Below, one piece after another: positions 24,822-34,362 of a DNA stretch of 38,894 bases. Made by a program: the position numbers and the translations under genes. The notes beneath the pieces were generated by a model that worked only from the letters and a program-made list of their open reading frames with translations, did no database searches and was not told the origin of the DNA. Numbering within the stretch: the first letter of the stretch is position 1; each line of letters opens with the position of its first letter. The DNA is taken from contig CAJULQ010000010.1 of the NCBI GenBank assembly GCA_910587595.1, positions 1 to 38,894 on the forward strand. Direction: 5' to 3'. The DNA comes from an uncultured Christensenellaceae bacterium (GTDB taxonomy: Bacteria; Bacillota; Clostridia; Christensenellales; Pumilibacteraceae).

Positions 24822-24886
24822 GTTTGCCTATCTCCTTTTTATTTTCGGGCTTTTTTTGCCCGTGCGTATTGCGTTAAGGCGCGCCC

Positions 24887-27376
24887 CTATACCGTAAGAT
24901 CGTAAACGCCCTCGGTGCACACCATTGTTTTGCCGCCCACCGTAACGGTGGCCGTAACGCCCGCGGGGATCTCGATATGATGCCGTATCTTGCCGCCTTT
25001 GCGTTCCCAATCGCTCACCACTTTGCCGCGCACCGTATCGAACGAACAACGCACGAACGAAAGAGAAGGCGGGCAATGGGGCGCAACGATCATTTTGTCG
25101 CAACCGCATGCGTCGTCGCACACGCCGATACCGCCCAGATAGCGGTAAAAAAAGGCGTCGTAAGAACCGAACATGGGGTGATCGAACGAATCCATTTCCA
25201 CGTCCATTTCGCGCTCCCAGCGCTCCCACACGCTCGTAGCGCCGTTGGCCAACATAAAGCCCCAACCGGGATATTCGGGGTTTGTAAGCACGCGCAAGAC
25301 CGCGTCGGCGTGCCCCCATTCGCCCAACGCATAAAACAAATGCCGATACCCCACGTTGCCGCAAGTGGAATGGTAGTTGTGCGCCGCCACGTTTTCATAC
25401 AGCGCTTGCGCCACGGCCGCGCGGTTTTGTTCGGGCACGATATGCAACGTGAGCGCAATGGCGTTCTCGGCTTGCGACGCACGCGAATAGCTGTTTGTGT
25501 CCGCGTGGAAAAACACCGTGTTGATGCGCGCACGGCACATTTCGGCGTGCGCGGCATACAGTTTGCGGTCTTCGGCATGCCCCGTGATCTCGGCCAAACG
25601 CACCAAAAGTTGCAAGTGCCAATACAGATACATGGAAGAAATGCACAAGCCGTCGGCGCTTTCGTTTTTATAGCAATCGGGGTACACCCAATCGCCGTAA
25701 TAGCTATACGTCATGATGTGATCGTCGGCGCGCGACAGCAAGCATTGCACCCACTTTTTCACGTTGTCGTACTCTTCGCGGGCAAGGCGGTCGTCGCCGT
25801 AGTACATGTAGTTCCACACGGGCATCAATAGGTACGCCACGCACACGGGATCGGCGGGACGGCCGCCCGTATTGAACGGCGCGGTGTCGCCGATGCCGCC
25901 CTCTTCGGTTTGCGTGTCGGTAACGTCGCGCATCGTCTTGGCAAAAAAGCGCGCCATGCCGCGGTTATACACCGTTTGAAAAAAGCGCGACCCCCAATCG
26001 TTGAGCCAACCGAATCGCTCGTCGCGTTGCGGACAATCGGTGAGCACGCTGTGTTGGTTGTTGCATTCGGTGCGCACCGCGATCTCGTGCAGTTTGTTGA
26101 CCGTTTGGTCCGAGCACGCAAACGCACCCGTTTGGTTTGTGGCCGTATGCACGTGTTCGCCCACAAGCGACAGTATTTCCGCGCGGCCGCTGATATGCGC
26201 TTGCACGTATTGAAAACCGTGGTAGGTAAAACGCGGCGCAAACTCTTCTTCGCCGTCGCCCCGCAAAATATACACATCGGTGGCCGCGGCCGTGCGCAAA
26301 TTTATGCGGTTCACATAGTCGTTATCATCCAGCCGTTCGCCGAACAGGAGCGTGACCGAACTGCCCCGCTCGCCCCGCACGCGAATGCGCGCCCAACCCG
26401 CAATGTTGGCGCCCACGTCGTATACAAACACGTTGTCCGCCTTTTTTTGCACCGACACCGCGGGGCGCACGTCGCACACTTTGATATCTTCCATGGGTTG
26501 GGGCAACAGTCGTCCTTGGGGCGCGGGCGAAAAGATGGTGAACATCCAGCCCGTGCTCCACTGCGGCTCAAAAGCGGTGGTCGCCCAATTTTTGGGTACC
26601 GTGTCCTCTTTGCGCGCGTCGTACGTTTCGCCGCCGTACACGCTGTTGTCCACGGTGGGACTGCCGCCCACCCACCAACCGCTGTTGGTAAACGAGTGAA
26701 ATTCGTCGGTTTCGCCGTTTTCGTAATCGATATAAAATTGCGCCAACACCTTTTTACTGCCCAGCCAACCGTGCCCCACTTCTATGCCGAAAACGTTGTC
26801 GCCCGCTTGCAACAGCGGCGCGATATCGTAGGTGTTGTAATACAATGTTTTAGAATAGTCGGACACGGCGGGCGATAATACCGCATCGCCCGCTTTGCGT
26901 CCGTTGACAAACAGCTCGTGATATCCCAAGCCGCACACATAGGCGCGCGCCCGCGTCACGCGGCTGTTTTGCAACGCAACGCGCTTGCGGAACAGCGCCG
27001 TGCCGCCTTGGTTGTTTACGGGCATGGCCATCCACGTCCCCAAAAAATCGGCGGGCGCGGGCGCCGTTTCGAACCAAGCCGTTTGGCTCGTAACGCTTTC
27101 GTCGCCCGCATACACCGTAACGCGCCAATAGCACAGCGCGCGCGGCGGCAACGGGCGGCCGCCGTACGGCACGTTCACCGATCGCGCAGAGCTTACTTTA
27201 CCCGAATCGAACAAATCGCCCTCGCCCTTTTCGGCCTTTTCCCGCGAGGACGAAACGGCCAATCGATAGGCGGTTTGCCCCGCGCCGCCCGTGCGGTATT
27301 TCCAACAAAAGCGCGGCGTTCCGCTAACGGCAAGCGTTTGCCCGTATTCGGTCGTAACATCGTAAATCTGCAACAT
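24887..27376 (-). CDS. Alpha-L-rhamnosidase (GH78), cytoplasmic
   Basis: An 829-residue glycoside hydrolase family 78 enzyme that removes terminal alpha-L-rhamnose. The order is an Ig-like N-terminal domain (about 1-105), a jelly-roll domain with ARAYVCGLGYHELFVNGRK (about 110-280), a further beta domain, and the (alpha/alpha)6 catalytic barrel from about 420. The catalytic signature TDCPQRDERFGW lies at 446-457. The later WERW and FGSYDAFFYRYLGG segments match the family, and a beta-sandwich closes the protein. There is no signal peptide, so it should act on imported oligosaccharides. It has a GGAG ribosome binding site. It lies downstream of the Ig-like surface protein in the same operon. 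Target linkage and glycan are inferred only from the family. Confidence 0.93.
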   Translation of the reverse strand: MLQIYDVTTEYGQTLAVSGTPRFCWKYRTGGAGQTAYRLAVSSSREKAEKGEGDLFDSGKVSSARSVNVPYGGRPLPPRALCYWRVTVYAGDESVTSQTAWFETAPAPADFLGTWMAMPVNNQGGTALFRKRVALQNSRVTRARAYVCGLGYHELFVNGRKAGDAVLSPAVSDYSKTLYYNTYDIAPLLQAGDNVFGIEVGHGWLGSKKVLAQFYIDYENGETDEFHSFTNSGWWVGGSPTVDNSVYGGETYDARKEDTVPKNWATTAFEPQWSTGWMFTIFSPAPQGRLLPQPMEDIKVCDVRPAVSVQKKADNVFVYDVGANIAGWARIRVRGERGSSVTLLFGERLDDNDYVNRINLRTAAATDVYILRGDGEEEFAPRFTYHGFQYVQAHISGRAEILSLVGEHVHTATNQTGAFACSDQTVNKLHEIAVRTECNNQHSVLTDCPQRDERFGWLNDWGSRFFQTVYNRGMARFFAKTMRDVTDTQTEEGGIGDTAPFNTGGRPADPVCVAYLLMPVWNYMYYGDDRLAREEYDNVKKWVQCLLSRADDHIMTYSYYGDWVYPDCYKNESADGLCISSMYLYWHLQLLVRLAEITGHAEDRKLYAAHAEMCRARINTVFFHADTNSYSRASQAENAIALTLHIVPEQNRAAVAQALYENVAAHNYHSTCGNVGYRHLFYALGEWGHADAVLRVLTNPEYPGWGFMLANGATSVWERWEREMDVEMDSFDHPMFGSYDAFFYRYLGGIGVCDDACGCDKMIVAPHCPPSLSFVRCSFDTVRGKVVSDWERKGGKIRHHIEIPAGVTATVTVGGKTMVCTEGVYDLTV

Positions 27377-27463
27377 AGTATCGCTCCATACGCAATTTTT
27401 TTAGTATCGTTCCCCGTGCCCATAGGCGGCTCGCTCCGCTCGACCGAAACGAAAGAGGCATTT

Positions 27464-30400
27464 TTAGGCTTTTTTCTTTTTGTTGCGGCAAACGAGCACC
27501 GCCGAAAGGGCCACGGCCAAACCGCCCAATCCCAAACCGGATGCCGCCACAGACGAACCGCAGCCGCAACCGCCCTCTTTTTTCACCGTTACCGTAAACG
27601 TGCCGCGCTTGACAACGCCGTCTACGGTGACCATCACCACATAGGTGCTTTCGCCCAAAACCGACGTATCCACCTCTTCGGCTTGCACGCGCTCGTCGCT
27701 CAACGCGATCTCCTCAGTTGTGCCGTCGGTATACGTTACGGTGATCTTGTTATTATCCAAATCGAACGCCTTGCCCTTTTTCACGGTAAAGCTGCCCGAT
27801 ACGCTGCGAATGCCGTTTTCCACCGTTACCGTGACCACTTTGGTGATGGGATCTTTTACATAGCCGGATGCTTGCGTGGGCATGAGCGTGATGGTAACGT
27901 GCGCGGTGCCTTTGCCCACGCCCACCAAATTGCCTTTGTCGCTCACCGTTACAATACTCGTGTCGTTCGACCGATAAGTAAAGTATCCCACCGTGGCGTC
28001 CATCGGCTCGGTGAGCGCGCCCAACGCACCGACGCCTTCCACCGTGATGGTGATGCTGTCTTTTACCGAGGCATGAATGCCTTCATACGGTATATATTGC
28101 ACCCACAGACTTTTGTCGCTGTCTTGTTCGTAGCAAAAATAGGTGTACGTATCGTCTAAATAGCCGATCACATACATGCACCCCGTGCCCTCTTTGATCT
28201 TGTTGGGGTTTTGGGGATCGTCGGGATCTTGCGGCACGATCTCGCCGCTCCAACCGTATAGCGGCATGCCTTTTTCAAACACGATCTTATCGCCCAGCAT
28301 ATAGCCGTTTTCGGGTTGTCCCGTAAAGCCCTTGCCGTTCACGCTGATCAAAATGGTGCTGCCGAGCAGCCACATACCCAGCTTTTGATTGGCAAACGTA
28401 TATTCTTCGCCGCGCACGGTGGTATACTTCATGTAGCCGAGCATTTCTTCCAATTGATCGCCGCCTTTTATGTTGGCGCGGCTGGAAGAATAGTTGTTTG
28501 CCGTGATCAAAAAGTTGCCGTTGAATTGCTGACCGGGAATGTTGCGGTCGTCGCCGTAGCCGTCCACGCCGATCGCTTTCCAAGCGCCGATCGCTATTGG
28601 CTCATACACGTGCACGGTCACCGTGTCGGTAAATCCGTCTACCGTAACCGTTAATTCGCGGTCGCCCGTTTGGGTGTAATCGAAGGCGCCGAGGTGCGCG
28701 GCCGTAACTTTTTCGGACGGGCCGCGTCCGTCTTCATACACAACGTGATACGTAAGTTCGAACCCTTGCCCCAAAAGCGACGTGGGCTTGTCGGGCGTGG
28801 ATACGGGCACGTAATAAGCGGGGATCTTGTCTTCGATCTCTATACCCGTGGCAACCGGTTCGTCGGTCACGGTAAACGTGATCGAATCGGAAAGATCTTT
28901 GTAGCGCACCGTTACGGTCACGCTCGGCACCGACTGATCGGTCAGCTTATGCGGCGTGATCACCCCCGTGGCCGCGTCTACCGACGCATAGGCGGCGTTG
29001 CTGCTTTCAAACGTCAATATGCCGTTGGCGTTGTCCGGTTGCGTGGTAACTTGCAAAGCATGCGTTACGCCTTGAAACAGCGTGGTCTTTTTATTGGTTA
29101 TAACGATTTGCGTAGGTTCGATCAACCGCACCCATTGCGCGCCGTCGTACACAAAGCTGATGTCAGCCGCCAAACGTTCGGTCGTCAAAATGGGAAAACC
29201 TTTTTTGAGCGTAACGGTGTCGCCGCGGGTGTGCGTTGCGGCTCCTTGGCCGCCCGGTTGCCAATACAAGTTCACCGTTCTTTTACCCGCTTCGGGCGAA
29301 TAGTTGGCTTGCATGGCAAGTTGCAGATTGTTTGCCGTATCGGTGGCCAACGTGGCTTGCACATACGGACGCATGCTGTTCAACATGGCCTCCGCTTCGG
29401 GAGAGAGCGAATCGCCCGCATTCATGGTGAGCGTAGCTTTACTGCCCGAAAACATCACCCACAGCACGTTGCCGCCGCTGCCGCCGCTGTTAACAAACGT
29501 TAAAACGTCGGCCTTTTTCACAACAACGGGAACAGAGGCGGTGAACGTGTCTTTTTTTACCGTTACGGTATAGTTGCCCGCGGTGTCGGTCTGCACGGCA
29601 TCCCAGCCCGAGAGCATAGACGCCTCCACCGTGAACGTGTCCGACGTGCCGTCCGAATAGCGGAGTTGCCCCGTAAGCGCGGAAAAGTCGGTTTGCTCGG
29701 ACAGCTCCGTAATGTTCGCATACTGACAGATCGTGAGCGAACCGTCCACCGAAATGCTTTGCACGGTAGGCGGCGTTTTCACCGTAATGCTCACCGTTTT
29801 TTCCACATTGCCCGCCGCGATCTTTACTTGCGACGTGCCCACGGTATTGCCCGTAACCAAACCGGCGGAAGAAACGGACACGCCGCTATCTAAGGCCGTA
29901 TACGTTATAACGTCGTCGGCGTCGGCGGGCGTAAGCGAAACTTGCAACTGCAACGCGGCGCCCTTGTTCACCGTTAACGCGTTCTCGTTCTCTACCGTGA
30001 TGGCCGTGGCGGGCACATAGTCGGCGATCCACATGGCGCCGCTATACGTCCATTCCATCCCCTCCGTGCACACAAACCGCGCGCCGCCTATCGAGAAAGC
30101 AAAACCGGATTGTATCACGAATACGTCGCCCGCTTGCGGCGCGTTCGAAAGATAGCCGCTGTTGTTAAAATAAACGGACAGTTTGTTCCAAGTGTAAACG
30201 TGCGACGAGGCAAACGTGCTTTCTCCGCGGCGCACATACACTTTGGCCAACATTTCCGTTGCCTCCGCCTGATCGGTGGGGCCTTGGCCGCAACTTTGCA
30301 GCTCCGGCACGGGAATGTTAAAACAGCTATTCGACGCGTCATGCGCAAACGACGCGGGCATGGTCAGCTCCGTTTCGTTCGCCGCTTTGGCCGACGTGCG

Positions 30401-30490
30401 CGCTCCCGAAAAGGCAAACGCCGCGGCGCACAGCACAAGGCTCAACATAACAGCCGCAACAGCCAAATGCTTATTTTTTGCTTTGCTCAT
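27464..30490 (-). CDS. Large Ig-like repeat surface protein with C-terminal membrane anchor
   Basis: A 1008-residue secreted protein. Signal peptide 1-37. Big_2-like and other bacterial Ig-like domains lie at about 160-237, 242-325, 457-541, 548-630, 805-890 and 893-970. Between them sit three related modules (about 50-157, 329-456 and 632-798). Each holds a GD-(V/T/K)-hydrophobic stretch-KG/SG-(F/M)-(P/A) motif (residues 121-132, 423-434 and 733-744) and ends in an aromatic strand such as FVYDGAQWV. The end is GGCGCGSS, a hydrophobic helix (about 981-1001) and KKKK, so it stays at the membrane or is processed there. No LPXTG is seen. Its place between two glycoside hydrolase genes suggests glycan binding or display. 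It has a strong GGAGAGG ribosome binding site. Confidence 0.85.
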   Translation of the reverse strand: MSKAKNKHLAVAAVMLSLVLCAAAFAFSGARTSAKAANETELTMPASFAHDASNSCFNIPVPELQSCGQGPTDQAEATEMLAKVYVRRGESTFASSHVYTWNKLSVYFNNSGYLSNAPQAGDVFVIQSGFAFSIGGARFVCTEGMEWTYSGAMWIADYVPATAITVENENALTVNKGAALQLQVSLTPADADDVITYTALDSGVSVSSAGLVTGNTVGTSQVKIAAGNVEKTVSITVKTPPTVQSISVDGSLTICQYANITELSEQTDFSALTGQLRYSDGTSDTFTVEASMLSGWDAVQTDTAGNYTVTVKKDTFTASVPVVVKKADVLTFVNSGGSGGNVLWVMFSGSKATLTMNAGDSLSPEAEAMLNSMRPYVQATLATDTANNLQLAMQANYSPEAGKRTVNLYWQPGGQGAATHTRGDTVTLKKGFPILTTERLAADISFVYDGAQWVRLIEPTQIVITNKKTTLFQGVTHALQVTTQPDNANGILTFESSNAAYASVDAATGVITPHKLTDQSVPSVTVTVRYKDLSDSITFTVTDEPVATGIEIEDKIPAYYVPVSTPDKPTSLLGQGFELTYHVVYEDGRGPSEKVTAAHLGAFDYTQTGDRELTVTVDGFTDTVTVHVYEPIAIGAWKAIGVDGYGDDRNIPGQQFNGNFLITANNYSSSRANIKGGDQLEEMLGYMKYTTVRGEEYTFANQKLGMWLLGSTILISVNGKGFTGQPENGYMLGDKIVFEKGMPLYGWSGEIVPQDPDDPQNPNKIKEGTGCMYVIGYLDDTYTYFCYEQDSDKSLWVQYIPYEGIHASVKDSITITVEGVGALGALTEPMDATVGYFTYRSNDTSIVTVSDKGNLVGVGKGTAHVTITLMPTQASGYVKDPITKVVTVTVENGIRSVSGSFTVKKGKAFDLDNNKITVTYTDGTTEEIALSDERVQAEEVDTSVLGESTYVVMVTVDGVVKRGTFTVTVKKEGGCGCGSSVAASGLGLGGLAVALSAVLVCRNKKKKA

Positions 30491-30563
30491 TTTCCTCTAC
30501 CTCTCCTTTTGATACATAGGATGTGTGTATACGCGCGGCGGTTTTTGTCCGCCGTTATCGCCT

Positions 30564-32507
30564 TTATTTGCCGTAGGCATACCCGAATCGCCCGATGGGC
30601 GCGCAATCGCCCGTTACATAGTAGTCGAGTATATCATCCTCGTTTTGCACGTTGTCGGCCAGCTTGAACGAAAAACGCACGTTGTCGGCCGAAAGCCCCA
30701 AAGCGGCCAGCGGGATCTTGTATACCATTTTGTTGCCGCTGTAATATATTTGCGCTTGCCCCGCGTCTTGCCATGCGTAGCCGCCCGTGCTCTTTTCCAC
30801 GCTCGTAAGCCCGTTTGCGCGCGGCTTGCGGTTGATCACGTAGTTAAACCCCGCAAAGCTTTTTTGCGTGTCGCCCGCCGAAATAAACAAATTCATCCAA
30901 TTGGTGTCGGCGTTGTCGGCAGGCGGCTCGATATCTTCGAGCGTTTGGGCATAGAGGTAAATATACGCGTCGTCGTGCGTTACTTTCATGGAAACGAAAT
31001 CGTTGCGAGCGGACGTATCCACATACGAGTGCGGCACGTTGGCGGCGTTTTCGCCGTCGCGCGCGATCGCGTCGCCCGCAAAGTCGGCGTATTGCACGAA
31101 CACGTTGTCCCACGCCGAAAAGTCGGTGATGTCGGCAATGGTCTTGGTACGCATTTTGTAAGACTGCGCCTCTTTCATCTTGAACGCGCGGGTGTTGCGC
31201 ACCAATTGCAAGTAGAAATTATCGCCGTACACTTTGCTCAACTCCACGTCGCGCGAATACTCGGCGTTGTAATCGTCTACCATATAAAACTCTTTGTGCA
31301 CGCCCGACGCGTCGGCGTGCGCGCTGGCGTCCCATGGGATGCCCGCCCAGCTTTGCCCCGTTTGCGCGTGGTATTTGGTTGCCGGCATTTTTATGGCCGT
31401 CCATTCGTTCCAACCGGTGACGAATACGTTTTTGACCATGTCGCTCGCCTTGTAGGCGAACGCTTCGTCCCATTGCCATTGAAAGTTGGCGCCCTTTTTC
31501 CAATCGTCGGTCAGCACGCTGCCGTTGTATCCGCGCGACGAAGAAGGCAGTTGATCGGAATAAAACACACTGCCGTTGCCGTGTTGCGCCACCGAAACGG
31601 ACGCGTTGCCGTTGTTGTGCGGCATGGGCATGCCCCATTGCATCCACGGAAAGCCTTTTTCTTGGTCTTTATACGCGCCCGACGGCCATTGCGATTCGTA
31701 AAAGTTAAAGTAGTTATACACGGGATGGGCGGCGTCGAGCACCAATTGCGACCCCATAGACATATCTTGGTCGGTCGAGCCGACGTTGTTGCTGCTCACG
31801 CCCACGATCACGGGGCGGTCGTCGCCCTTAAATCGGAACCACAGATCATCGTATTCGCCCGACGCGTAAAACTCGTTATACAAGCCGCGCTCCATGCCGC
31901 CCGATCCCAAGATCACTTTGGCCGAATACGAATTGGTGTAAAATCCCACGCCCGGCACTTTCCAACCTTGCTCTTTGAATTTGCGGAACGTTTGCAACAC
32001 GAGTCTTGCCACGTCGTTATACTGCACCGCATTGGTGTAATCGAACAGCACGTAATCCAGCCCCGCCATGGTGAACAGCTCGGCATGCCGCGTGATCACC
32101 CACGGGTCTTTCATGGAATAGTAGCCATACAGCGGTTCGCTCGTGAAATGGAACTGCCACGGGGGACTTTTGCCCGTATCGTCCACGGGATCGTACAGTG
32201 CGTCGCGGTCGGTCTTTTCCAACTTATCCACGTCGTATATGCCCGTCATGTTCTGACTGCCCAGCCAAGCAAAATAGAACATGCCCACATACGTATCTTC
32301 ACCCGACGGGTCGGCAATGGTCACCGTGCGGCCGTAGTCGTCCACCGCCGTGAGATTGGCAATGCTGTATTCTTGCGGCGTTAAATTGCGCGTGTCCGTT
32401 TTGAGCGCGGGCGGCGCCGGGTCTTGCTCTTTGGTGCACGCCGCGGCCGAAAGGGCCATGATAAGCGACAGAGCCGCGCATAAAATTTGCGTTTTGTATT
32501 TCATCAT
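30564..32507 (-). CDS. GH99/GH71-like glycosidase lipoprotein with CBM9-like domain
   Basis: A 647-residue predicted lipoprotein. The signal peptide ends in a lipobox with Cys24. Residues about 60-430 look like the TIM barrel of the GH99/GH71-like clade: YVGMFYFAWLG near the first strand, the DYVLFDYTNA segment, and the strand motif VTGWNEWTAIK (GWNEW at 365-369) shared with WbsX-type proteins. Residues about 455-647 resemble a CBM9-like sandwich (DAYIYLYAQTLED, YKIPLAALGL, and DYYVTGDCAPIGRFGYAY at the end), a carbohydrate-binding fold. It should act outside the membrane. It lies 8 nt after the second permease gene and has a GGAGAGAG ribosome binding site. GH99 members known to me are endo-alpha-mannosidases or mannanases; the substrate here is unknown. 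Confidence 0.78.
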   Translation of the reverse strand: MMKYKTQILCAALSLIMALSAAACTKEQDPAPPALKTDTRNLTPQEYSIANLTAVDDYGRTVTIADPSGEDTYVGMFYFAWLGSQNMTGIYDVDKLEKTDRDALYDPVDDTGKSPPWQFHFTSEPLYGYYSMKDPWVITRHAELFTMAGLDYVLFDYTNAVQYNDVARLVLQTFRKFKEQGWKVPGVGFYTNSYSAKVILGSGGMERGLYNEFYASGEYDDLWFRFKGDDRPVIVGVSSNNVGSTDQDMSMGSQLVLDAAHPVYNYFNFYESQWPSGAYKDQEKGFPWMQWGMPMPHNNGNASVSVAQHGNGSVFYSDQLPSSSRGYNGSVLTDDWKKGANFQWQWDEAFAYKASDMVKNVFVTGWNEWTAIKMPATKYHAQTGQSWAGIPWDASAHADASGVHKEFYMVDDYNAEYSRDVELSKVYGDNFYLQLVRNTRAFKMKEAQSYKMRTKTIADITDFSAWDNVFVQYADFAGDAIARDGENAANVPHSYVDTSARNDFVSMKVTHDDAYIYLYAQTLEDIEPPADNADTNWMNLFISAGDTQKSFAGFNYVINRKPRANGLTSVEKSTGGYAWQDAGQAQIYYSGNKMVYKIPLAALGLSADNVRFSFKLADNVQNEDDILDYYVTGDCAPIGRFGYAYGK

Positions 32508-32514
32508 CTCTCTC

Positions 32515-33390
32515 CTATCCTTTTAATCCGTCCATGGCAACGCCTTCTATCAGTTGCTTTTGGAACACAAAAAACAACGCGGCGGGCACAACGCTCATGA
32601 TAACGCCGGCCGCCATGCGGATATGCACCGAATCGTTGGCGACCGCGCTGTTTTGCAACAGATAAAACACCTTGTAAGCAACGGTCGTGGGGAACGATTC
32701 GTCTATCCGCCACACAAGCGGGCCGTAATAATCGCCCCACGCGCTGGTGAACACATTGATGATTATGTAAATAATGATTGGCTTGCAAAGCGGCAACGCA
32801 ATGCGGAAAAATCGCCGCAACGCGCCCGCGCCGTCTATCTTGGCCGCGCTGTCGATATCGGCGGGCAAACTTTGAATGAACGAACGCGCCAAAAAGATGT
32901 ATAATGCGCCGCCGCCCGTCAGATTGGGAATGGTGAGCGGCAACAGCGTGTTGAGCCAACCGATCTCGGAATACAGCACGTACAGCGGGATCTGGGTGAT
33001 CACGGCGGGCAACATCATGGTAGACAGCATGAACGCAAACAAAAACTTTTTGCCCAAAAACTTGCACCGCGCGAATCCGAACGCCACAAACGTGGCCGAA
33101 AGCGGCACGGCAACGGCGTTGAACACAATGATCTCCATGGTATGCAACAGCGCTTTGCCGTAGCCGCTGTCGCGGAATATCTGCATATAGTTGCCCCATT
33201 GCGGCTTTGCGGGAAACAGCCGTATCTCCAACGACAGCGCCTCGGCCGACGTCATCAAGCTTTTGCTCACCATGTAAAAGTACGGAAATATGAGTATAAG
33301 CGCCAGCAACGTCATCACCGCGAGCATGGCCGCGCGGAAAGCTTTTTCTTTGGGCGGAAGAGATCTTCGCTTAAGCAAACCGTATTGCAT
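32515..33390 (-). CDS. Sugar ABC transporter permease, MalG type
   Basis: A 291-residue inner-membrane permease of a CUT1 carbohydrate ABC transporter. Six hydrophobic segments are present, with the MalG-like EAA loop (SLPADIDSAAKIDGAGALRRFFRIALPLCKP) that contacts the ATPase and the usual SAWGDYYGPL late in the protein. Start: ATG at 33390 after GGGAGGAGAG; the longer open frame overlaps the upstream permease gene. It follows that gene by 2 nt, so translation is coupled. No ATPase gene is present here, which is common in Bacillota that share one MsmX-type ATPase. Confidence 0.93.
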   Translation of the reverse strand: MQYGLLKRRSLPPKEKAFRAAMLAVMTLLALILIFPYFYMVSKSLMTSAEALSLEIRLFPAKPQWGNYMQIFRDSGYGKALLHTMEIIVFNAVAVPLSATFVAFGFARCKFLGKKFLFAFMLSTMMLPAVITQIPLYVLYSEIGWLNTLLPLTIPNLTGGGALYIFLARSFIQSLPADIDSAAKIDGAGALRRFFRIALPLCKPIIIYIIINVFTSAWGDYYGPLVWRIDESFPTTVAYKVFYLLQNSAVANDSVHIRMAAGVIMSVVPAALFFVFQKQLIEGVAMDGLKG

Positions 33391-33392
33391 TG

Positions 33393-34340
33393 TCAGCTCT
33401 CCTCCCATGTAAACACTTTTTTGCGGATATAAAACATAACGGCCGTGACCATACCCACAAACAGCAACAATACCCAACTGAGCGCGCTGGCGTAGCCGTA
33501 TTTACTGCTCACGAACGCCTCGTTGTATATCTTTACGGCAAACATATACAGCGCGTTTTCTTCGCCTTTGCCGCCCGCCGCAAACACCATGGTGCCGTTA
33601 TACTGCAACGTGCCGATGAGCATGGTGATCACGTTAAAAAAGATCATGGGCATAGACATGGGAATGGTAACGTGAAAAAACTGTTGCACTCTGCCCGCGC
33701 CGTCGATCTTGGCCGCCTCGTACAGTTGCGACGGTATGGCCTTGAATGCAGACAGCCACAAGATCATGCCGCCGCCCACGCCGAACAAGTTCATCAAAAA
33801 GATGGATCCTATGGCCACAACGGGATCGGGGCTGTCGAAAAATTTGCTGTGCAGTCCCGCCTTGCCGAGCAGTTGGTTGAAAAGCCCGTTAAAGGAGAAA
33901 ATGTCTTTCCACAACAAGCCCGAAACCACGCCGGGGATCACCACGGGCAGATAATACAGCACGCGGAACACGCCCACGCCTTTGATCTTTTGATTGACGA
34001 GCACCGCCAAAAGATAGCTCGCCACGAGCACCAACGGCACCGACACAAACGCGTAAAAGGCCGTATTGCCCAGCACACGCCAAAAAGTGGTGTCCGCGGT
34101 AAATATAGCGATGTAGTTGCCAAGCCCCACGCGGTAATACAGTCTGCTGCCCGTGTAGTTGTAAAACGACCAAATAAACGACTGCACCATGGGATACACG
34201 GTGAATATGCCGAGGCCGATCACAAGCGGCAATACAAACATCCAACCGGCGCGGTTGCGGCGCCAAAAACGCTTTACGCACTCGCGTTTAGACGTGCGCC
34301 CGCCGTGGCGTTCTATTAAAAGTGTACGATCGTTTTGCAC
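33393..34340 (-). CDS. Sugar ABC transporter permease, MalF/UgpA type
   Basis: A 315-residue permease partner of the MalG-type subunit. It has six hydrophobic segments beginning GWMFVLPLVIGLGIFTVYP, and the EAA loop (QLYEAAKIDGAGRVQQFFHVTIPMS) is typical of CUT1 systems. The likely start is the GTG at 34340, preceded by GGAGAA; the frame is open back to 34382 inside the binding-protein gene. It lies directly between the binding protein and the second permease in the operon. Substrate cannot be read from the sequence; the neighbours suggest oligosaccharides. Confidence 0.92.
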   Translation of the reverse strand: MQNDRTLLIERHGGRTSKRECVKRFWRRNRAGWMFVLPLVIGLGIFTVYPMVQSFIWSFYNYTGSRLYYRVGLGNYIAIFTADTTFWRVLGNTAFYAFVSVPLVLVASYLLAVLVNQKIKGVGVFRVLYYLPVVIPGVVSGLLWKDIFSFNGLFNQLLGKAGLHSKFFDSPDPVVAIGSIFLMNLFGVGGGMILWLSAFKAIPSQLYEAAKIDGAGRVQQFFHVTIPMSMPMIFFNVITMLIGTLQYNGTMVFAAGGKGEENALYMFAVKIYNEAFVSSKYGYASALSWVLLLFVGMVTAVMFYIRKKVFTWEES

Positions 34341-34362
34341 CCCGTTGTTCTCCGCCGTTTCC

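Noticed and set aside
24846..24862. Small hairpin CGGGC/GCCCG between the rhamnosidase and isomerase genes
   Set aside because: On the minus strand it is followed by A residues rather than T, so it is not a terminator for this operon. The loop is a plain homopolymer.
27428..27458. GAGCGGAGCGAG-like sequence resembling the repeat at the right edge
   Set aside because: Only a dozen bases agree and the terminal ATTTC/GAAAT parts are not paired. Too little to call a second copy.
30525..32384. A 619-codon open frame on the plus strand antisense to the GH99-like gene
   Set aside because: Same reason: no recognisable domain, no ribosome binding site, and full overlap with a well-supported lipoprotein gene.
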